A DNA stretch of 35,674 nt, taken from contig CAMNFJ010000006.1 in assembly GCA_946536955.1 (NCBI GenBank), positions 1 to 35,674 of the forward strand, read 5' to 3'. Under the pieces are notes generated by a model, which saw only the letters and a list, made by a program, of their open reading frames with translations, was not told the origin of the DNA and did not search any database. Source of the DNA: CAG-791 sp002394525. Lineage in GTDB: Bacteria; Bacillota; Clostridia; Lachnospirales; Lachnospiraceae. Shown piece after piece: positions 1 through 7,987 of this stretch; positions within the stretch are counted from its first letter, which is position 1, and every line of letters starts with the position of its first letter. Both the position numbers and the translations under genes were made by a program.

Positions 1-224
1 AGCGGAGCTCTCAATCGGATACATGACAGACTGGACGCATACGGCGAATGCCGCGACAGCAACATCTCCTTCGGAGCTGTGCAATCGAAGATTGCGAGCC
101 TGTCGGCATGGCTCATTGTGAACCAGTGCGCTTCCCCATGCGCGGACAGGATGTCATGCAGCCGATGAGAGCGGAGCTCTCAATCGGATACATGACAGAC
201 TGGACGCATACGGCGAATGCCGCG
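1..224. repeat. Partly duplicated, hairpin-rich leader upstream of pheS
   Basis: A 55-base segment at 1-55 recurs without mismatch at 170-224, so the unit is 169 bases and the left copy is cut by the window edge. The complete copy is full of dyads: GCAATC/GATTGC near 81-95, GAGCC/GGCTC near 96-114, CCTGTC (99-104) with GACAGG (145-150), and a long imperfect hairpin at 152-197 built from TGTCATG/CATGACA, CCGAT/ATCGG and GAGAGC/GCTCTC. A small CGGC-GAAT-GCCG hairpin lies inside the repeated 3' end. The start of pheS follows 48 bases later. This could be a structured mRNA leader or a tandem intergenic repeat. It lacks the T-box tRNA-acceptor-pairing sequence, and I recognise no known riboswitch. 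Confidence 0.6.
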
Positions 225-272
225 GACCACACACATTTGAGTTACAGATACATAAAGGAAAGGAGTAACAGG

Positions 273-1310
273 ATGGTCGATAAGATTAATGATATTTTAT
301 CGGAAGTAAAGGAGAAAATCTCCGCCGCGGCCAGCGAGAGCGAGCTGCAGAACGTAAAGGGCGCCTTTGTCGGCAAGCAGGGAGCCCTGAGCCTTTTGAT
401 GAAAGAACTGCCCAAGCTGGATGTCTCCGTGCGTCCGGAGATGGGCAAGATGCTCAACCAGGCCAAAAACCAGGTCACCGAGCTGATCGATGCCAAGAGG
501 ATGGAGCTCAAGCTCAAGGCCTCCGAGGTCTCCCCGGATTTTGACTGCTCCGTGCCCGGCATCCTGCCTTCCGGCGGTGGTCTCCATCCGATCACACAGA
601 TGTGCTATGACCTCAACGACGCCTTCAGGTCCATGGGCTTCGAGATCTTCCAGGAGGATGATATCACCAGCGAGCTCTATGCCTTTGACAAGCTGAATTT
701 CCCTCAGAACCATCCTGCCCGCGAGAGCATGGATACCTACTGGCTGGAGGGCCATGACAGCGGCAGCACCAACGAGAAGCTCTGCCTCCGCCCTCACCTG
801 ACCGGCGGCAGCGTCCGCTATATGCAGACCCACAAGCCCCCCTATCGCTTTGTTTATCCCGGACGCGTCTACCGCAACGAGACCACGGACGCCCACCACG
901 AGAGGGCCTTTTTCCAGTATGAGGCCCTGATCGTCGACAAGGACATCACCTTCACCTCGGGAAAGGTCATGATCAAGAGCATCCTGAGCAAGGTCTTCGG
1001 CACGGATGTTCCCGTCCGCATGCGGTCCGGCTTCTTCCCCTTCGTTGAACCCGGCTTCGAGATCGACATGCAGTGCCAGGTCTGCGGCGGCAAGGGCTGC
1101 AGCGTCTGCAAGCACGTCGGCTGGATCGAAGTCATGCCCGGCGGCTCACCCCACCCCAACGTACTTCGCGCGGCAGGCCTGGATCCCGATGAATACACGG
1201 GCTTCTATGTCAATATCGGCCTGGACCGCCTGGTTATGATGCGCTACGGCGTCGACGACGTGCGCCTCTTCCACAGCGCCGACCTCCGCTTCCTGCGCCA
1301 GTTCCGCTGA
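273..1310 (+). CDS. pheS: Phenylalanine--tRNA ligase alpha subunit, divergent
   Basis: Catalytic alpha chain of the alpha2beta2 enzyme that charges tRNA-Phe in the cytoplasm; 345 residues, near the usual bacterial length. The start at 273 is chosen because AAGGAAAGGAG lies just upstream and the protein then begins with the usual N-terminal helical region. The class II core is visible: HPAR at 147-150, a motif 2-like GRVYRNE at 197-203, Q215 and E217 in FFQYE, FPF at 255-257, a cysteine-rich CxxCGGKGCxxC insert at 268-279 and motif 3 GLDRL at 316-320. Several normally conserved stretches differ: the usual THTSPVQ region reads PHLTGGS, GAGMVHP reads PGGSPHP, and the GFAFG pocket segment reads GFYVN (310-314), placing Tyr312 at the position of E. 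coli Ala294. It is paired with pheT downstream. Lineage-specific variation or a specialised PheRS are both possible. Confidence 0.93.
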   Translation: MVDKINDILSEVKEKISAAASESELQNVKGAFVGKQGALSLLMKELPKLDVSVRPEMGKMLNQAKNQVTELIDAKRMELKLKASEVSPDFDCSVPGILPSGGGLHPITQMCYDLNDAFRSMGFEIFQEDDITSELYAFDKLNFPQNHPARESMDTYWLEGHDSGSTNEKLCLRPHLTGGSVRYMQTHKPPYRFVYPGRVYRNETTDAHHERAFFQYEALIVDKDITFTSGKVMIKSILSKVFGTDVPVRMRSGFFPFVEPGFEIDMQCQVCGGKGCSVCKHVGWIEVMPGGSPHPNVLRAAGLDPDEYTGFYVNIGLDRLVMMRYGVDDVRLFHSADLRFLRQFR

Positions 1311-1340
1311 TGTGACAGAGGGGCAGGCACTGTGTCACAC
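1311..1340 (+). repeat. REP-like palindromic element, TGTGACA type
   Basis: TGTGACA (1311-1317) and TGTCACA (1333-1339) form inverted ends around a GGGGCAGGCAC core. The element starts at the base directly after the pheS stop codon. It matches the elements in the 4027-4141 cluster. Confidence 0.7.
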
Positions 1341-1466
1341 TGATGCGGCAGAGTGCCTCCCCAAAAAGCGGACTTAAGAATCCAGGGCCGGATGCCGGAT
1401 TCTGAAAAACAGCAGTCAAAAGCTGCTCCCCGACAGCCAGCCGTAAAGAATCAATAGCCTGGATTC

Positions 1467-1530
1467 AAAAGCTAAAAACCAGCAGCTAAAAGCTAATAAC
1501 TAACGGCTAAAAGCTAAAAGCTAACAGCTT
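1467..1530 (+). repeat. Degenerate AAAGCTAA tandem repeats between pheS and pheT
   Basis: The octamer AAAGCTAA occurs at 1468, 1488, 1510 and 1517, the last two overlapping by one base, with several shorter AGCT- or CTAA-containing variants between them. The rest of the 253-base pheS-pheT gap holds a REP element (1311-1340) and no gene. The pheT ribosome binding site (GAGAGGAAA, about 1547-1555) follows. Confidence 0.6.
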
Positions 1531-1563
1531 CCATCCAACATCCAACGAGAGGAAATACAAAGC

Positions 1564-4008
1564 ATGAAATTATCATTATCCTGGATCAGGGACTATGTAG
1601 ACCTCCCTGCAGATACAGATTTGAAAAAACTTGCCTATGACCTGACCATGGACACGGTCGAGGTCGAGGACGTGGAATATATGGCCGGCCGCTTCCGCAA
1701 CATGGTGGTCGGTGTGATCAAGGAAATCCTGCCCCACCCCAATGCGGACAAGCTCCGCATCTGCAAGGTGGACATCGGCGTGGACGAGATCAAGGACATC
1801 GTCTGCGGCGGCATCAACCTGACAGAGGGCATGCGGGTGGCCGTTGCCTGCCCGGGCGCCATGGTGCGCTGGCACGGCGAGGGAGAGCCCGTTGAGATCA
1901 AGAACAGCAAGCTGCGCGGTGTCGCGTCCTATGGCATGATCTGCGCGTCCGATGAGATCGGCCTGGGCGACCTCTTCCCCGCTTCTCAGGAGGCGGAGAT
2001 CGTGGATCTGTCCGCCTTCGATGTCCCCGCGGGCACCACTCTGGCGGACGCCCTGGACATGAACGATGTCCTGTTGGAGATCGACAACAAGTCCATGACC
2101 AACCGTCCCGACCTCTGGGGACACTACGGCATTGCCCGTGAGATCGCTGCCCTCTACAACCTGCAGCTCAAAAAGATCGAGCCCTTCACGGCGGACGTGC
2201 AGTCTGATTTCAAAGTCGAGATCGAGGATCCCGACCGCTGCCCCCGCTATATCGGCGTACAGATCGAAGGCGTCGGCGTCAAGCCCTCCCCCTACAAGAT
2301 GCAGAACCGCATCTGGAAGGTGGGTATGAGGCCCATCAACGCCCTCGTGGATATCACCAACTATGTCATGCTGGCGACCGGCAACCCGACCCATGCCTTT
2401 GACGCGGACAATATCTCCGACCACATCGTGGTCCGCCGCGCGAAGGAGGGCGAGAAGCTCCTGTTGCTCAATGAGAAGGACCTGGAGCTCTGCACTGACG
2501 ACCTGGTCATCACCGACTCCGAGGGCCCCGTCGCCCTGGCCGGCGTCATGGGCGGCTCCAAGGATTCCATCCTGCCGGGGACCGAGCGTGTCATCCTGGA
2601 GGTCGCAAACTTTGAGGCGACCGGGATCCGCAGGACAGCCCTGCGCTATGACAACAGGACCGAGGCGTCCTCCCGCTACGAGAAGGCCGTCGATCCCGAG
2701 AGATGCGACCAGGCCCTGGCCCTGTCCATGGAATACTTCAAAGAGCTCTATCCGGAGATGAAGGTCACCGGCTTCTGCGACCGCTACGAGAAAAAGCTGG
2801 AGCGCGCGCAGATCGATGTCAGCCTGACCTGGCTGGAGAAGAGACTGGGCAAGCACCTGACCAACGACGAGATCCGCGGCAAGCTGGAGCTGCTCGGCTT
2901 CGACGTCCAGATCGACGGCGACAATATGCACGTTACCGCCCCCACCTGGAGGTCCACCGGCGACATTTCCATCAAGGACGACGTGATGGAAGAGGTCGCC
3001 AGAATGTACGGCTACGACAATTTCGAGGCGACATCCTTCACCACCTCCTTCGAGGGCGCCATCAACCAGAAGGACCAGGACCTGATCCGCAATATCAAGG
3101 AGTACCTGGCCATCCGCTGCGGCATGCAGGAGGTCTACACCTATCCCTGGATGAACGATGTCTATGTCAACGCTGTGCTGCAGAGCACGGACGGTGTCCT
3201 GCGCCTGTCCACTCCCCCGGCTCCCGACCTCAGCTATATCCGGTCCTCGCTCCTTCCCAACCTCTGCGAGGCCGTGGTCAAGAACGAGCGCTACTTCAAC
3301 GATTTCTCCATCTTTGAGGAGGCTCAGGTATTTTTTGACAGAAACTATACTTCCCCCTATGACCCGACCGAGTCCCTGCCCGAGCAGAAGAGACACATCG
3401 CCGGCGCCTTCGCCAGCAGCGTCAAGAACGTGACCGAGCTCTTCCGCGAGACCAAGGGCGTCCTCGAGTGCATGCCCCGCTACACCCACATGACCGGCTT
3501 TACCTTCAAGAAAGAGGAAAAACCTGTCTGGGCCGACAATGTGGTCTGGCTCAACATCTATCTGGGCGAGGAGAAGATCGGCGACATGGGCCTCGTGGCC
3601 AAGAAAGTCTCCATGGACTGCGGCATCAAGAACCTGGCCGTCATGCTCTTCGAGATCGACGCGACGAAGCTCCAGCCCCTCAAGTCCAGGACCAACCGCT
3701 TCGAGCATCTGGCCGAGTACCCAGAGAACGACTACGATATCTCCATGCTCTTTGACTCCAACGCCGTCTGGCACGACATCTATGATGCCATCATGGGCAA
3801 AAAGAAGGCATCTGCCCTGCTCAAGGACGCCTTCTTCGTCGACGAGTACAGAGGCAAACAGATCCCGGCCGGCAAGAAGTCCGTCACCATCCGCCTGGTC
3901 ATCGGTTCCAAAGAAAAGACCCTGACCTCCCAGGAGATCGAGAAGGCGGCAAACCAGGTCATGACCAAGCTCTCCAAGAAGCTTGGCGCCGCGCTCCGCA
4001 CCCAGTGA
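1564..4008 (+). CDS. pheT: Phenylalanine--tRNA ligase beta subunit
   Basis: Beta chain of phenylalanyl-tRNA synthetase, which binds tRNA and edits mischarged tyrosine; 814 residues, the normal full length. The order of domains fits the family: N-terminal MKLSLSWIRDYVDL start, an OB-fold tRNA-binding domain at about 40-150 (NMVVGVIKEILPHPNADKL), a B3/B4 editing domain at about 210-390 with NPTHAFDADNI, a B5 domain at about 400-475, a catalytic-like core, and a C-terminal ferredoxin-fold anticodon-binding domain from about residue 718 (LAEYPENDYDIS). ATG 1564 is preceded by GAGAGGAAA. It lies 253 bases after pheS, unusually far for this pair, although co-transcription is still likely. A REP cluster follows the stop codon and may end or protect the transcript. 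Confidence 0.96.
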   Translation: MKLSLSWIRDYVDLPADTDLKKLAYDLTMDTVEVEDVEYMAGRFRNMVVGVIKEILPHPNADKLRICKVDIGVDEIKDIVCGGINLTEGMRVAVACPGAMVRWHGEGEPVEIKNSKLRGVASYGMICASDEIGLGDLFPASQEAEIVDLSAFDVPAGTTLADALDMNDVLLEIDNKSMTNRPDLWGHYGIAREIAALYNLQLKKIEPFTADVQSDFKVEIEDPDRCPRYIGVQIEGVGVKPSPYKMQNRIWKVGMRPINALVDITNYVMLATGNPTHAFDADNISDHIVVRRAKEGEKLLLLNEKDLELCTDDLVITDSEGPVALAGVMGGSKDSILPGTERVILEVANFEATGIRRTALRYDNRTEASSRYEKAVDPERCDQALALSMEYFKELYPEMKVTGFCDRYEKKLERAQIDVSLTWLEKRLGKHLTNDEIRGKLELLGFDVQIDGDNMHVTAPTWRSTGDISIKDDVMEEVARMYGYDNFEATSFTTSFEGAINQKDQDLIRNIKEYLAIRCGMQEVYTYPWMNDVYVNAVLQSTDGVLRLSTPPAPDLSYIRSSLLPNLCEAVVKNERYFNDFSIFEEAQVFFDRNYTSPYDPTESLPEQKRHIAGAFASSVKNVTELFRETKGVLECMPRYTHMTGFTFKKEEKPVWADNVVWLNIYLGEEKIGDMGLVAKKVSMDCGIKNLAVMLFEIDATKLQPLKSRTNRFEHLAEYPENDYDISMLFDSNAVWHDIYDAIMGKKKASALLKDAFFVDEYRGKQIPAGKKSVTIRLVIGSKEKTLTSQEIEKAANQVMTKLSKKLGAALRTQ

Positions 4009-4026
4009 TAAGCTGACTGACGGCGG

Positions 4027-4141
4027 TGTGACATGGCGACAGGCACCTGGTGTGACAAGGGGACAGGCACCCTGTCACACTGCTGTGACAGGGTGCCTGT
4101 CCCCTTGTCACACCTGTCCCTTTGTCACACCCTGTCACACC
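4027..4141. repeat. Cluster of TGTGACA-type REP elements with a long perfect palindrome
   Basis: At least four whole or partial copies lie in alternating orientation just after pheT. The first (4027-4050) is imperfect. The second (4051-4079) and third (4084-4112) are exact inverted copies, giving two 29-base arms separated by CTGC, with inverted TGTGACA/TGTCACA ends and a GGGGACAGGCACC core. Partial copies continue to about 4141. In RNA the palindrome would form a very stable hairpin at the 3' end of the pheT transcript. No REP-associated transposase is present in the window. Confidence 0.85.
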
Positions 4142-4234
4142 CGTGTCCCCTGTTTCGTCCCGGGTGCAATACAGGATATTTTTGTATCACATAGCGTGTA
4201 TCAGAAAGAGTGCATCAGTAAGAGAGGAGTAGAG

Positions 4235-4864
4235 ATGAACGAGATCATTACCAAAAGAAATGAGTTGCTCGCCCAGAAGGTAATCAAGGGCCTCAAGTCC
4301 CGCAATATGACCGGCTACTATGCCGCCAGTAAGGAGGAAGCTCTGGAGATCGCCCTTTCGCTGATCCCCGAGGAGAGCACGGTCACCATGGGAGGTGCCA
4401 TGAGCGCCCACGAGATCGGCCTGCCCCAGGCTCTGGAGGAGGGCAATTACAACTTTATCGACCGAGACAAGATCGAGGACAAGCGCGCCGCCATGCTGGC
4501 CGCCTACGATGCTGATTTCTTCCTCTCCAGCGCCAATGCCATGACCGAGGACGGCATCATCGTCAATATCGACGGCAATGCCAACCGGGTCTCCGCGATC
4601 GCCCAGGGGCCTAAGAAGGTCCTCTTTATCGTCGGCATGAACAAGATCTGTGATGATGTGGACGGGGCCATGAAGCGGGCCCGCAATGTCGCGGCTCCGA
4701 TCAATGCCCAGCGCTTCGGTCTCGACACGCCCTGCACCAAGACCGGGTCCTGCATGAACTGCAAGTCTCTCGACACGATCTGCTGTCAGTTCCTGATCAC
4801 CCGCTTTTCCAAGCATCCGGGCAGGATCCATGTCATTCTGGTCAATGAATGTCTTGGCTTCTGA
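4235..4864 (+). CDS. LUD-domain (DUF162) protein, lactate-utilisation-like
   Basis: A 209-residue protein of the LUD/DUF162 fold related to LutC/YkgG. The start at 4235 is chosen because AGAGAGGAGT lies upstream and the protein begins with the typical MNEIITKRNELLAQKVI. Visible family features are TVTMGGAMSAHEIGL in the middle, NAMTEDGIIVNIDGNANRVSA, and GPKKVLFIVGMNKI. A C-terminal cysteine group with the pattern C-x5-C-x2-C-x6-CC may hold a metal or Fe-S cluster. In Lut systems the fold works with Fe-S and FAD partners in lactate oxidation, but no LutA or LutB lies here, and many stand-alone members in anaerobes have no assigned function. The gene appears monocistronic, with a terminator at 5001-5040. 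Confidence 0.85.
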   Translation: MNEIITKRNELLAQKVIKGLKSRNMTGYYAASKEEALEIALSLIPEESTVTMGGAMSAHEIGLPQALEEGNYNFIDRDKIEDKRAAMLAAYDADFFLSSANAMTEDGIIVNIDGNANRVSAIAQGPKKVLFIVGMNKICDDVDGAMKRARNVAAPINAQRFGLDTPCTKTGSCMNCKSLDTICCQFLITRFSKHPGRIHVILVNECLGF

Positions 4865-5000
4865 GTCCTCGTGAAAACGCCCTCTCGTGAAAGCGATTTT
4901 GTAAAAAAAGTTTTTATGGAAAAAGCATTTTGTGGAAAAAGCATAGTGTTCTGTATTGGAGCAGGGCTGTCCCTGCGGGGCGGAACCTGTGAATGAAAAA

Positions 5001-5040
5001 TAGACCTGCACTCTCTTAAGAGAAGCAGGTCTATTTATCT
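5001..5040 (+). terminator. Intrinsic terminator after the LUD gene
   Basis: TAGACCTGC (5001-5009) pairs with GCAGGTCTA (5025-5033), with a CTCTTAAGAG palindrome inside the loop, followed by TTTATCTT. Confidence 0.75.
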
Positions 5041-5150
5041 TATGCCTTCATTCGGGGCATCATCCGGCATCCAAAAACCCAAGATTGTCCCTGACAAGGG
5101 GTACACTTCAATCGTACAGGTCGAAAAACCTGCAGGTAAAAGGAGATTTG

Positions 5151-6902
5151 ATGGAAACAAATAACGAAACCCTTTGGTGGAAGGACGCGGTTGTATACCA
5201 GATCTATCCCCGCAGCTTTTGCGATTCCAACGGAGACGGGATCGGGGATCTGAACGGCATTACTTCCAGGCTGGACTATCTGAAAAAGCTCGGTGTCGAT
5301 ATACTGTGGCTTTCGCCCGTCTATCAGTCCCCCGGAGACGACAACGGTTATGATATCAGTGATTACCGGGCGATCAATCCGGAGTTCGGCACCATGGAGG
5401 ATTTTGACCGGATGCTGTCAGAGGCCCATGCCCGCGGGATCAGGATCGTGATGGACCTGGTCGTGAATCATACCTCGGATGAGCACGCCTGGTTCAGGGA
5501 GAGCCGGAGCGGCAGGGATAATCCCAGGCGGGATTACTATATCTGGCGGGATGCAGACAGCAGCGGGAATCCTCCAAACCGGTGGGCTTCCGCCTTCGGC
5601 GGTCCGGCCTGGGAATGGGACGAAACAAGCGGGCAGTATTACCTGCATCTTTTTTCCCGCAAACAGCCCGATCTGAACTGGGATAATCCTTCTGTGCGCG
5701 ATGAAGTTTTTGACATGATGAACTGGTGGTGTGAAAAAGGGATCGACGGCTTCCGCATGGATGTGATCAGCATGATCTCCAAGCCGGATGGACTGCCGGA
5801 TGGGCCGGAGATGCCGGGTGGTTTCACTGCCTCCACCTGCTGCAACGGCCCCCGCCTGCATTCCTATCTTCGTCAGATGAACGAACGCGTTCTGTCCCGC
5901 TATCCCCTGGTAACAGTGGGAGAATGCCCCGGCGCAGGTGTAGAAGAGGCGGTCCTGTTCACGGATCCCTCACGCCGGGAGCTCAACATGGTTTTCCAGT
6001 TCGAGCACGTCAGCGGCAGCACGCAGGGCAGCGCAAAATATGATAAATGGGACCGGCCTGCCCTGTCCATGCCGGAGCTGCGGCAAATCCTATCCAAATG
6101 GCAGTATGGTCTTGAAGGAAGAGGATGGAACAGTCTCTATCTGGATAACCACGACCAGCCCCGGTGTGTCTCCAGATTCGGAAATGACTCGCCCCGCTAC
6201 CGGGTAGTGTCGGCCAAGATGCTGGCCACCTGCCTGCATTTCATGAAGGGAACACCCTATATCTATCAGGGTGAAGAGCTGGGCATGACCAATGCCCGCA
6301 TGACGGATATCGGCCAGTATCGGGACATAGAGAGTCTGCAGACCTATGATTTTCTGACGCGGCAGGAGGGGCTGCCGGAGGAAACGGTCATGGGATACCT
6401 GCAGGCAGTCAGCCGCGACAATGCCCGTACGCCCATGCAGTGGGACAGCAGCGCCAATGCCGGATTCTCAGACGGCACACCCTGGATCGGCGTCAATCCC
6501 AACTACACAGAGATCAATGCAGCTGTCCAGATGGACGATGAGAACTCTGTCTTTTCCTACTACCGGGAACTGATCCGCCTGCGCCATACTTTGCCGGTCA
6601 TGGCAGAAGGACGCTACGAACTCCTGCAGCCGGACAACAAGCAGGTTTTTGCCTATATGCGCACCGGATCGGGTGAAAAAGCGAAAGATAAACAGGAGTG
6701 CGGAAAAGAAGGAAACTGCAGACCGGAGGATCGGCTTCTCGTCTTCTGCAATTTCACCCGGGAAACGGCTCCGCTTCCGGTAGAAGTGTCTGAGGCGTTT
6801 GAAGCGGGGGCGTCACGGCTCATCGGCAATTATCCCGGTCTTCCGGAGGGGCAGCTGCGGCCCTATGAAGCACTTGTTTTGTGGGGTAGAAAAGATGGAT
6901 AG
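5151..6902 (+). CDS. GH13 alpha-glucosidase, probably oligo-1,6-glucosidase
   Basis: Cytoplasmic glycoside hydrolase of family 13 with 583 residues and no signal peptide, expected to release glucose from isomalto-oligosaccharides or related alpha-glucosides. The start at 5151 follows AAAGGAGATTTG. All conserved GH13 regions are visible: DLVVNHTSDEH, QPDLNWDNP (the region typical of oligo-1,6-glucosidases), GFRMDVIS with nucleophile Asp204, VGECPG with acid/base Glu258, and DNHDQPR with Asp335. Val205 after the nucleophile is the residue associated with alpha-1,6 rather than alpha-1,4 preference in this subfamily. Residues about 504-527 form a hydrophilic, Lys/Glu-rich insertion in the C-terminal beta domain. 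Trehalose-6-phosphate hydrolase is a less likely alternative. Its 3' end overlaps azlC by 8 bases. Confidence 0.93.
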   Translation: METNNETLWWKDAVVYQIYPRSFCDSNGDGIGDLNGITSRLDYLKKLGVDILWLSPVYQSPGDDNGYDISDYRAINPEFGTMEDFDRMLSEAHARGIRIVMDLVVNHTSDEHAWFRESRSGRDNPRRDYYIWRDADSSGNPPNRWASAFGGPAWEWDETSGQYYLHLFSRKQPDLNWDNPSVRDEVFDMMNWWCEKGIDGFRMDVISMISKPDGLPDGPEMPGGFTASTCCNGPRLHSYLRQMNERVLSRYPLVTVGECPGAGVEEAVLFTDPSRRELNMVFQFEHVSGSTQGSAKYDKWDRPALSMPELRQILSKWQYGLEGRGWNSLYLDNHDQPRCVSRFGNDSPRYRVVSAKMLATCLHFMKGTPYIYQGEELGMTNARMTDIGQYRDIESLQTYDFLTRQEGLPEETVMGYLQAVSRDNARTPMQWDSSANAGFSDGTPWIGVNPNYTEINAAVQMDDENSVFSYYRELIRLRHTLPVMAEGRYELLQPDNKQVFAYMRTGSGEKAKDKQECGKEGNCRPEDRLLVFCNFTRETAPLPVEVSEAFEAGASRLIGNYPGLPEGQLRPYEALVLWGRKDG

Positions 6903-7650
6903 ACAAACTTTGAGAGCTGCTTTTATAAAATCGATTCCGGTCATGGCGGGTTATGTCGTCCTGGGGATCGGATTCGGGATCCTGCTGCGGGAGAGCGGGT
7001 ACGGACTGGGCTGGGCTCTGGCCATGAGTCTCTTTATTTACGCGGGGTCTCTGCAGTATGTCGGGGTCAGCATGCTGGCGGCGGGGGCGTCCCTGCTTAC
7101 GGGGCTCCTGACCAGTATCATGGTCAATGCCAGGCATCTTTTTTACAGCATTTCCATGATCGGGCGTTACCAGGACGCGGGTGTTTACAAGCCCTATATG
7201 ATCTTCGGTCTGACGGATGAGGTGTACACGCTGCTGGTGGACGGGGATGTCCCGGAGGGGGCGGACCCGCAGCTCTACCGCTTTCTGGTGACCCTCTTCT
7301 GCCACTGCTACTGGGTGACCGGATCTGTCCTTGGCAGCGCGCTGGAGACGGTGCTGCCCTTCAGCACGGAGGGGATCGAGTTTTCCATGACCGCCCTTTT
7401 CATCGCCGCTTTTACCGGCCAGTGGATGGAGACCAGGGATCATTTTCCCGCCCTGACCGGGCTTCTGTGTACTTTGCTGTGCCGCATCGTGTTCGGACCG
7501 GGCCGGTTTCTGATCCCGGCCATGCTGCTGATCACGGCGGTCCTGACCCTTTCCAGAGAAAGGATGGAGAAAAAGGCGGAAACTGAGAGCACAGTGGGCG
7601 GCAGCCCCGGAGAGGGGAGCCCTGTGGAAAAGGAGGTGGGAGTGAGATGA
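6895..7650 (+). CDS. azlC: AzlC-family branched-chain amino acid exporter, large subunit
   Basis: A 251-residue hydrophobic membrane protein of the AzlC/BrnF family, the large subunit of a two-part exporter for branched-chain amino acids. The N-terminal signature is clear (AAFIKSIPVMAGYVVLGIGF), followed by FIYAGSLQYVGVSMLAAGA, NARHLFYSISM and several membrane segments. The C-terminal tail (about 225-251) is hydrophilic and Glu/Gly-rich. The start at 6895 lies inside the end of the glucosidase gene, with GGGGT upstream, and the stop overlaps azlD in an ATGA junction, so AzlC and AzlD are probably translationally coupled. The link to the glucosidase is unusual and may only reflect read-through. 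Confidence 0.9.
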   Translation: MDRQTLRAAFIKSIPVMAGYVVLGIGFGILLRESGYGLGWALAMSLFIYAGSLQYVGVSMLAAGASLLTGLLTSIMVNARHLFYSISMIGRYQDAGVYKPYMIFGLTDEVYTLLVDGDVPEGADPQLYRFLVTLFCHCYWVTGSVLGSALETVLPFSTEGIEFSMTALFIAAFTGQWMETRDHFPALTGLLCTLLCRIVFGPGRFLIPAMLLITAVLTLSRERMEKKAETESTVGGSPGEGSPVEKEVGVR

Positions 7651-7976
7651 CTATACGGACGCACGCGGCGCTTCTGGTCGCGATCATGTCAGCAGTCACG
7701 ATCCTGCTGCGCTTTCTGCCCTTCCTGATCTGGTCCGGAAAGAGGAAGACGCCCGCCTATATCATGTACCTCGGAAAGGTCCTGCCCCCTGCGATCATCG
7801 GAATGCTGGTGGTCTACTGCCTCAAGGATATCTCCTTTGCGGCGGCCCCCTTCGGGGCTCCCGAGCTGATCGCCGGCGCCTGCGTCGTTTTTCTGCAGGT
7901 CTGGAGGCGCAATTCCCTGGTCAGCATTCTCGGAGGCACGGTTATCTATATGGTTCTTGTGCAGATGGTTTTCTGA
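7647..7976 (+). CDS. azlD: AzlD-family branched-chain amino acid exporter, small subunit
   Basis: A 109-residue integral membrane protein of the AzlD/BrnE family, partner of AzlC. It has three or four predicted membrane segments, with family-typical features: a TILLRFLPFLIW segment near the N-terminus, a Tyr-Leu-Gly-Lys-Val-Leu-Pro-Pro-Ala stretch and a C-terminal hydrophobic helix. The start overlaps the azlC stop in an ATGA motif, and AAAAGGAGGTGGGAG, inside azlC, serves as ribosome binding site. A TGAGTCA-type REP element starts 11 bases after the stop codon. Confidence 0.9.
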   Translation: MTIRTHAALLVAIMSAVTILLRFLPFLIWSGKRKTPAYIMYLGKVLPPAIIGMLVVYCLKDISFAAAPFGAPELIAGACVVFLQVWRRNSLVSILGGTVIYMVLVQMVF

Positions 7977-7987
7977 TCGGATGAAAG

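Noticed and set aside
200..272. Possible T-box antiterminator (CGGCGAATGCCGCG) upstream of pheS
   Set aside because: The tail CCGCG matches, but the UGGN bases needed to pair with the tRNA acceptor end are missing and no terminator follows.
48..272. Longer reading frame of pheS starting at 48
   Set aside because: It runs through the duplicated hairpin leader and has no family similarity; the ribosome binding site and family N-terminus support 273.
1467..1530. CRISPR-like array
   Set aside because: Repeats are only 7-8 bases, degenerate and partly overlapping, without regular spacers or cas genes.
1576..3774. Very long open frame antisense to pheT
   Set aside because: It mirrors the codon bias of pheT on the opposite strand, lacks a recognisable domain and ribosome binding site, and pheT is certain.
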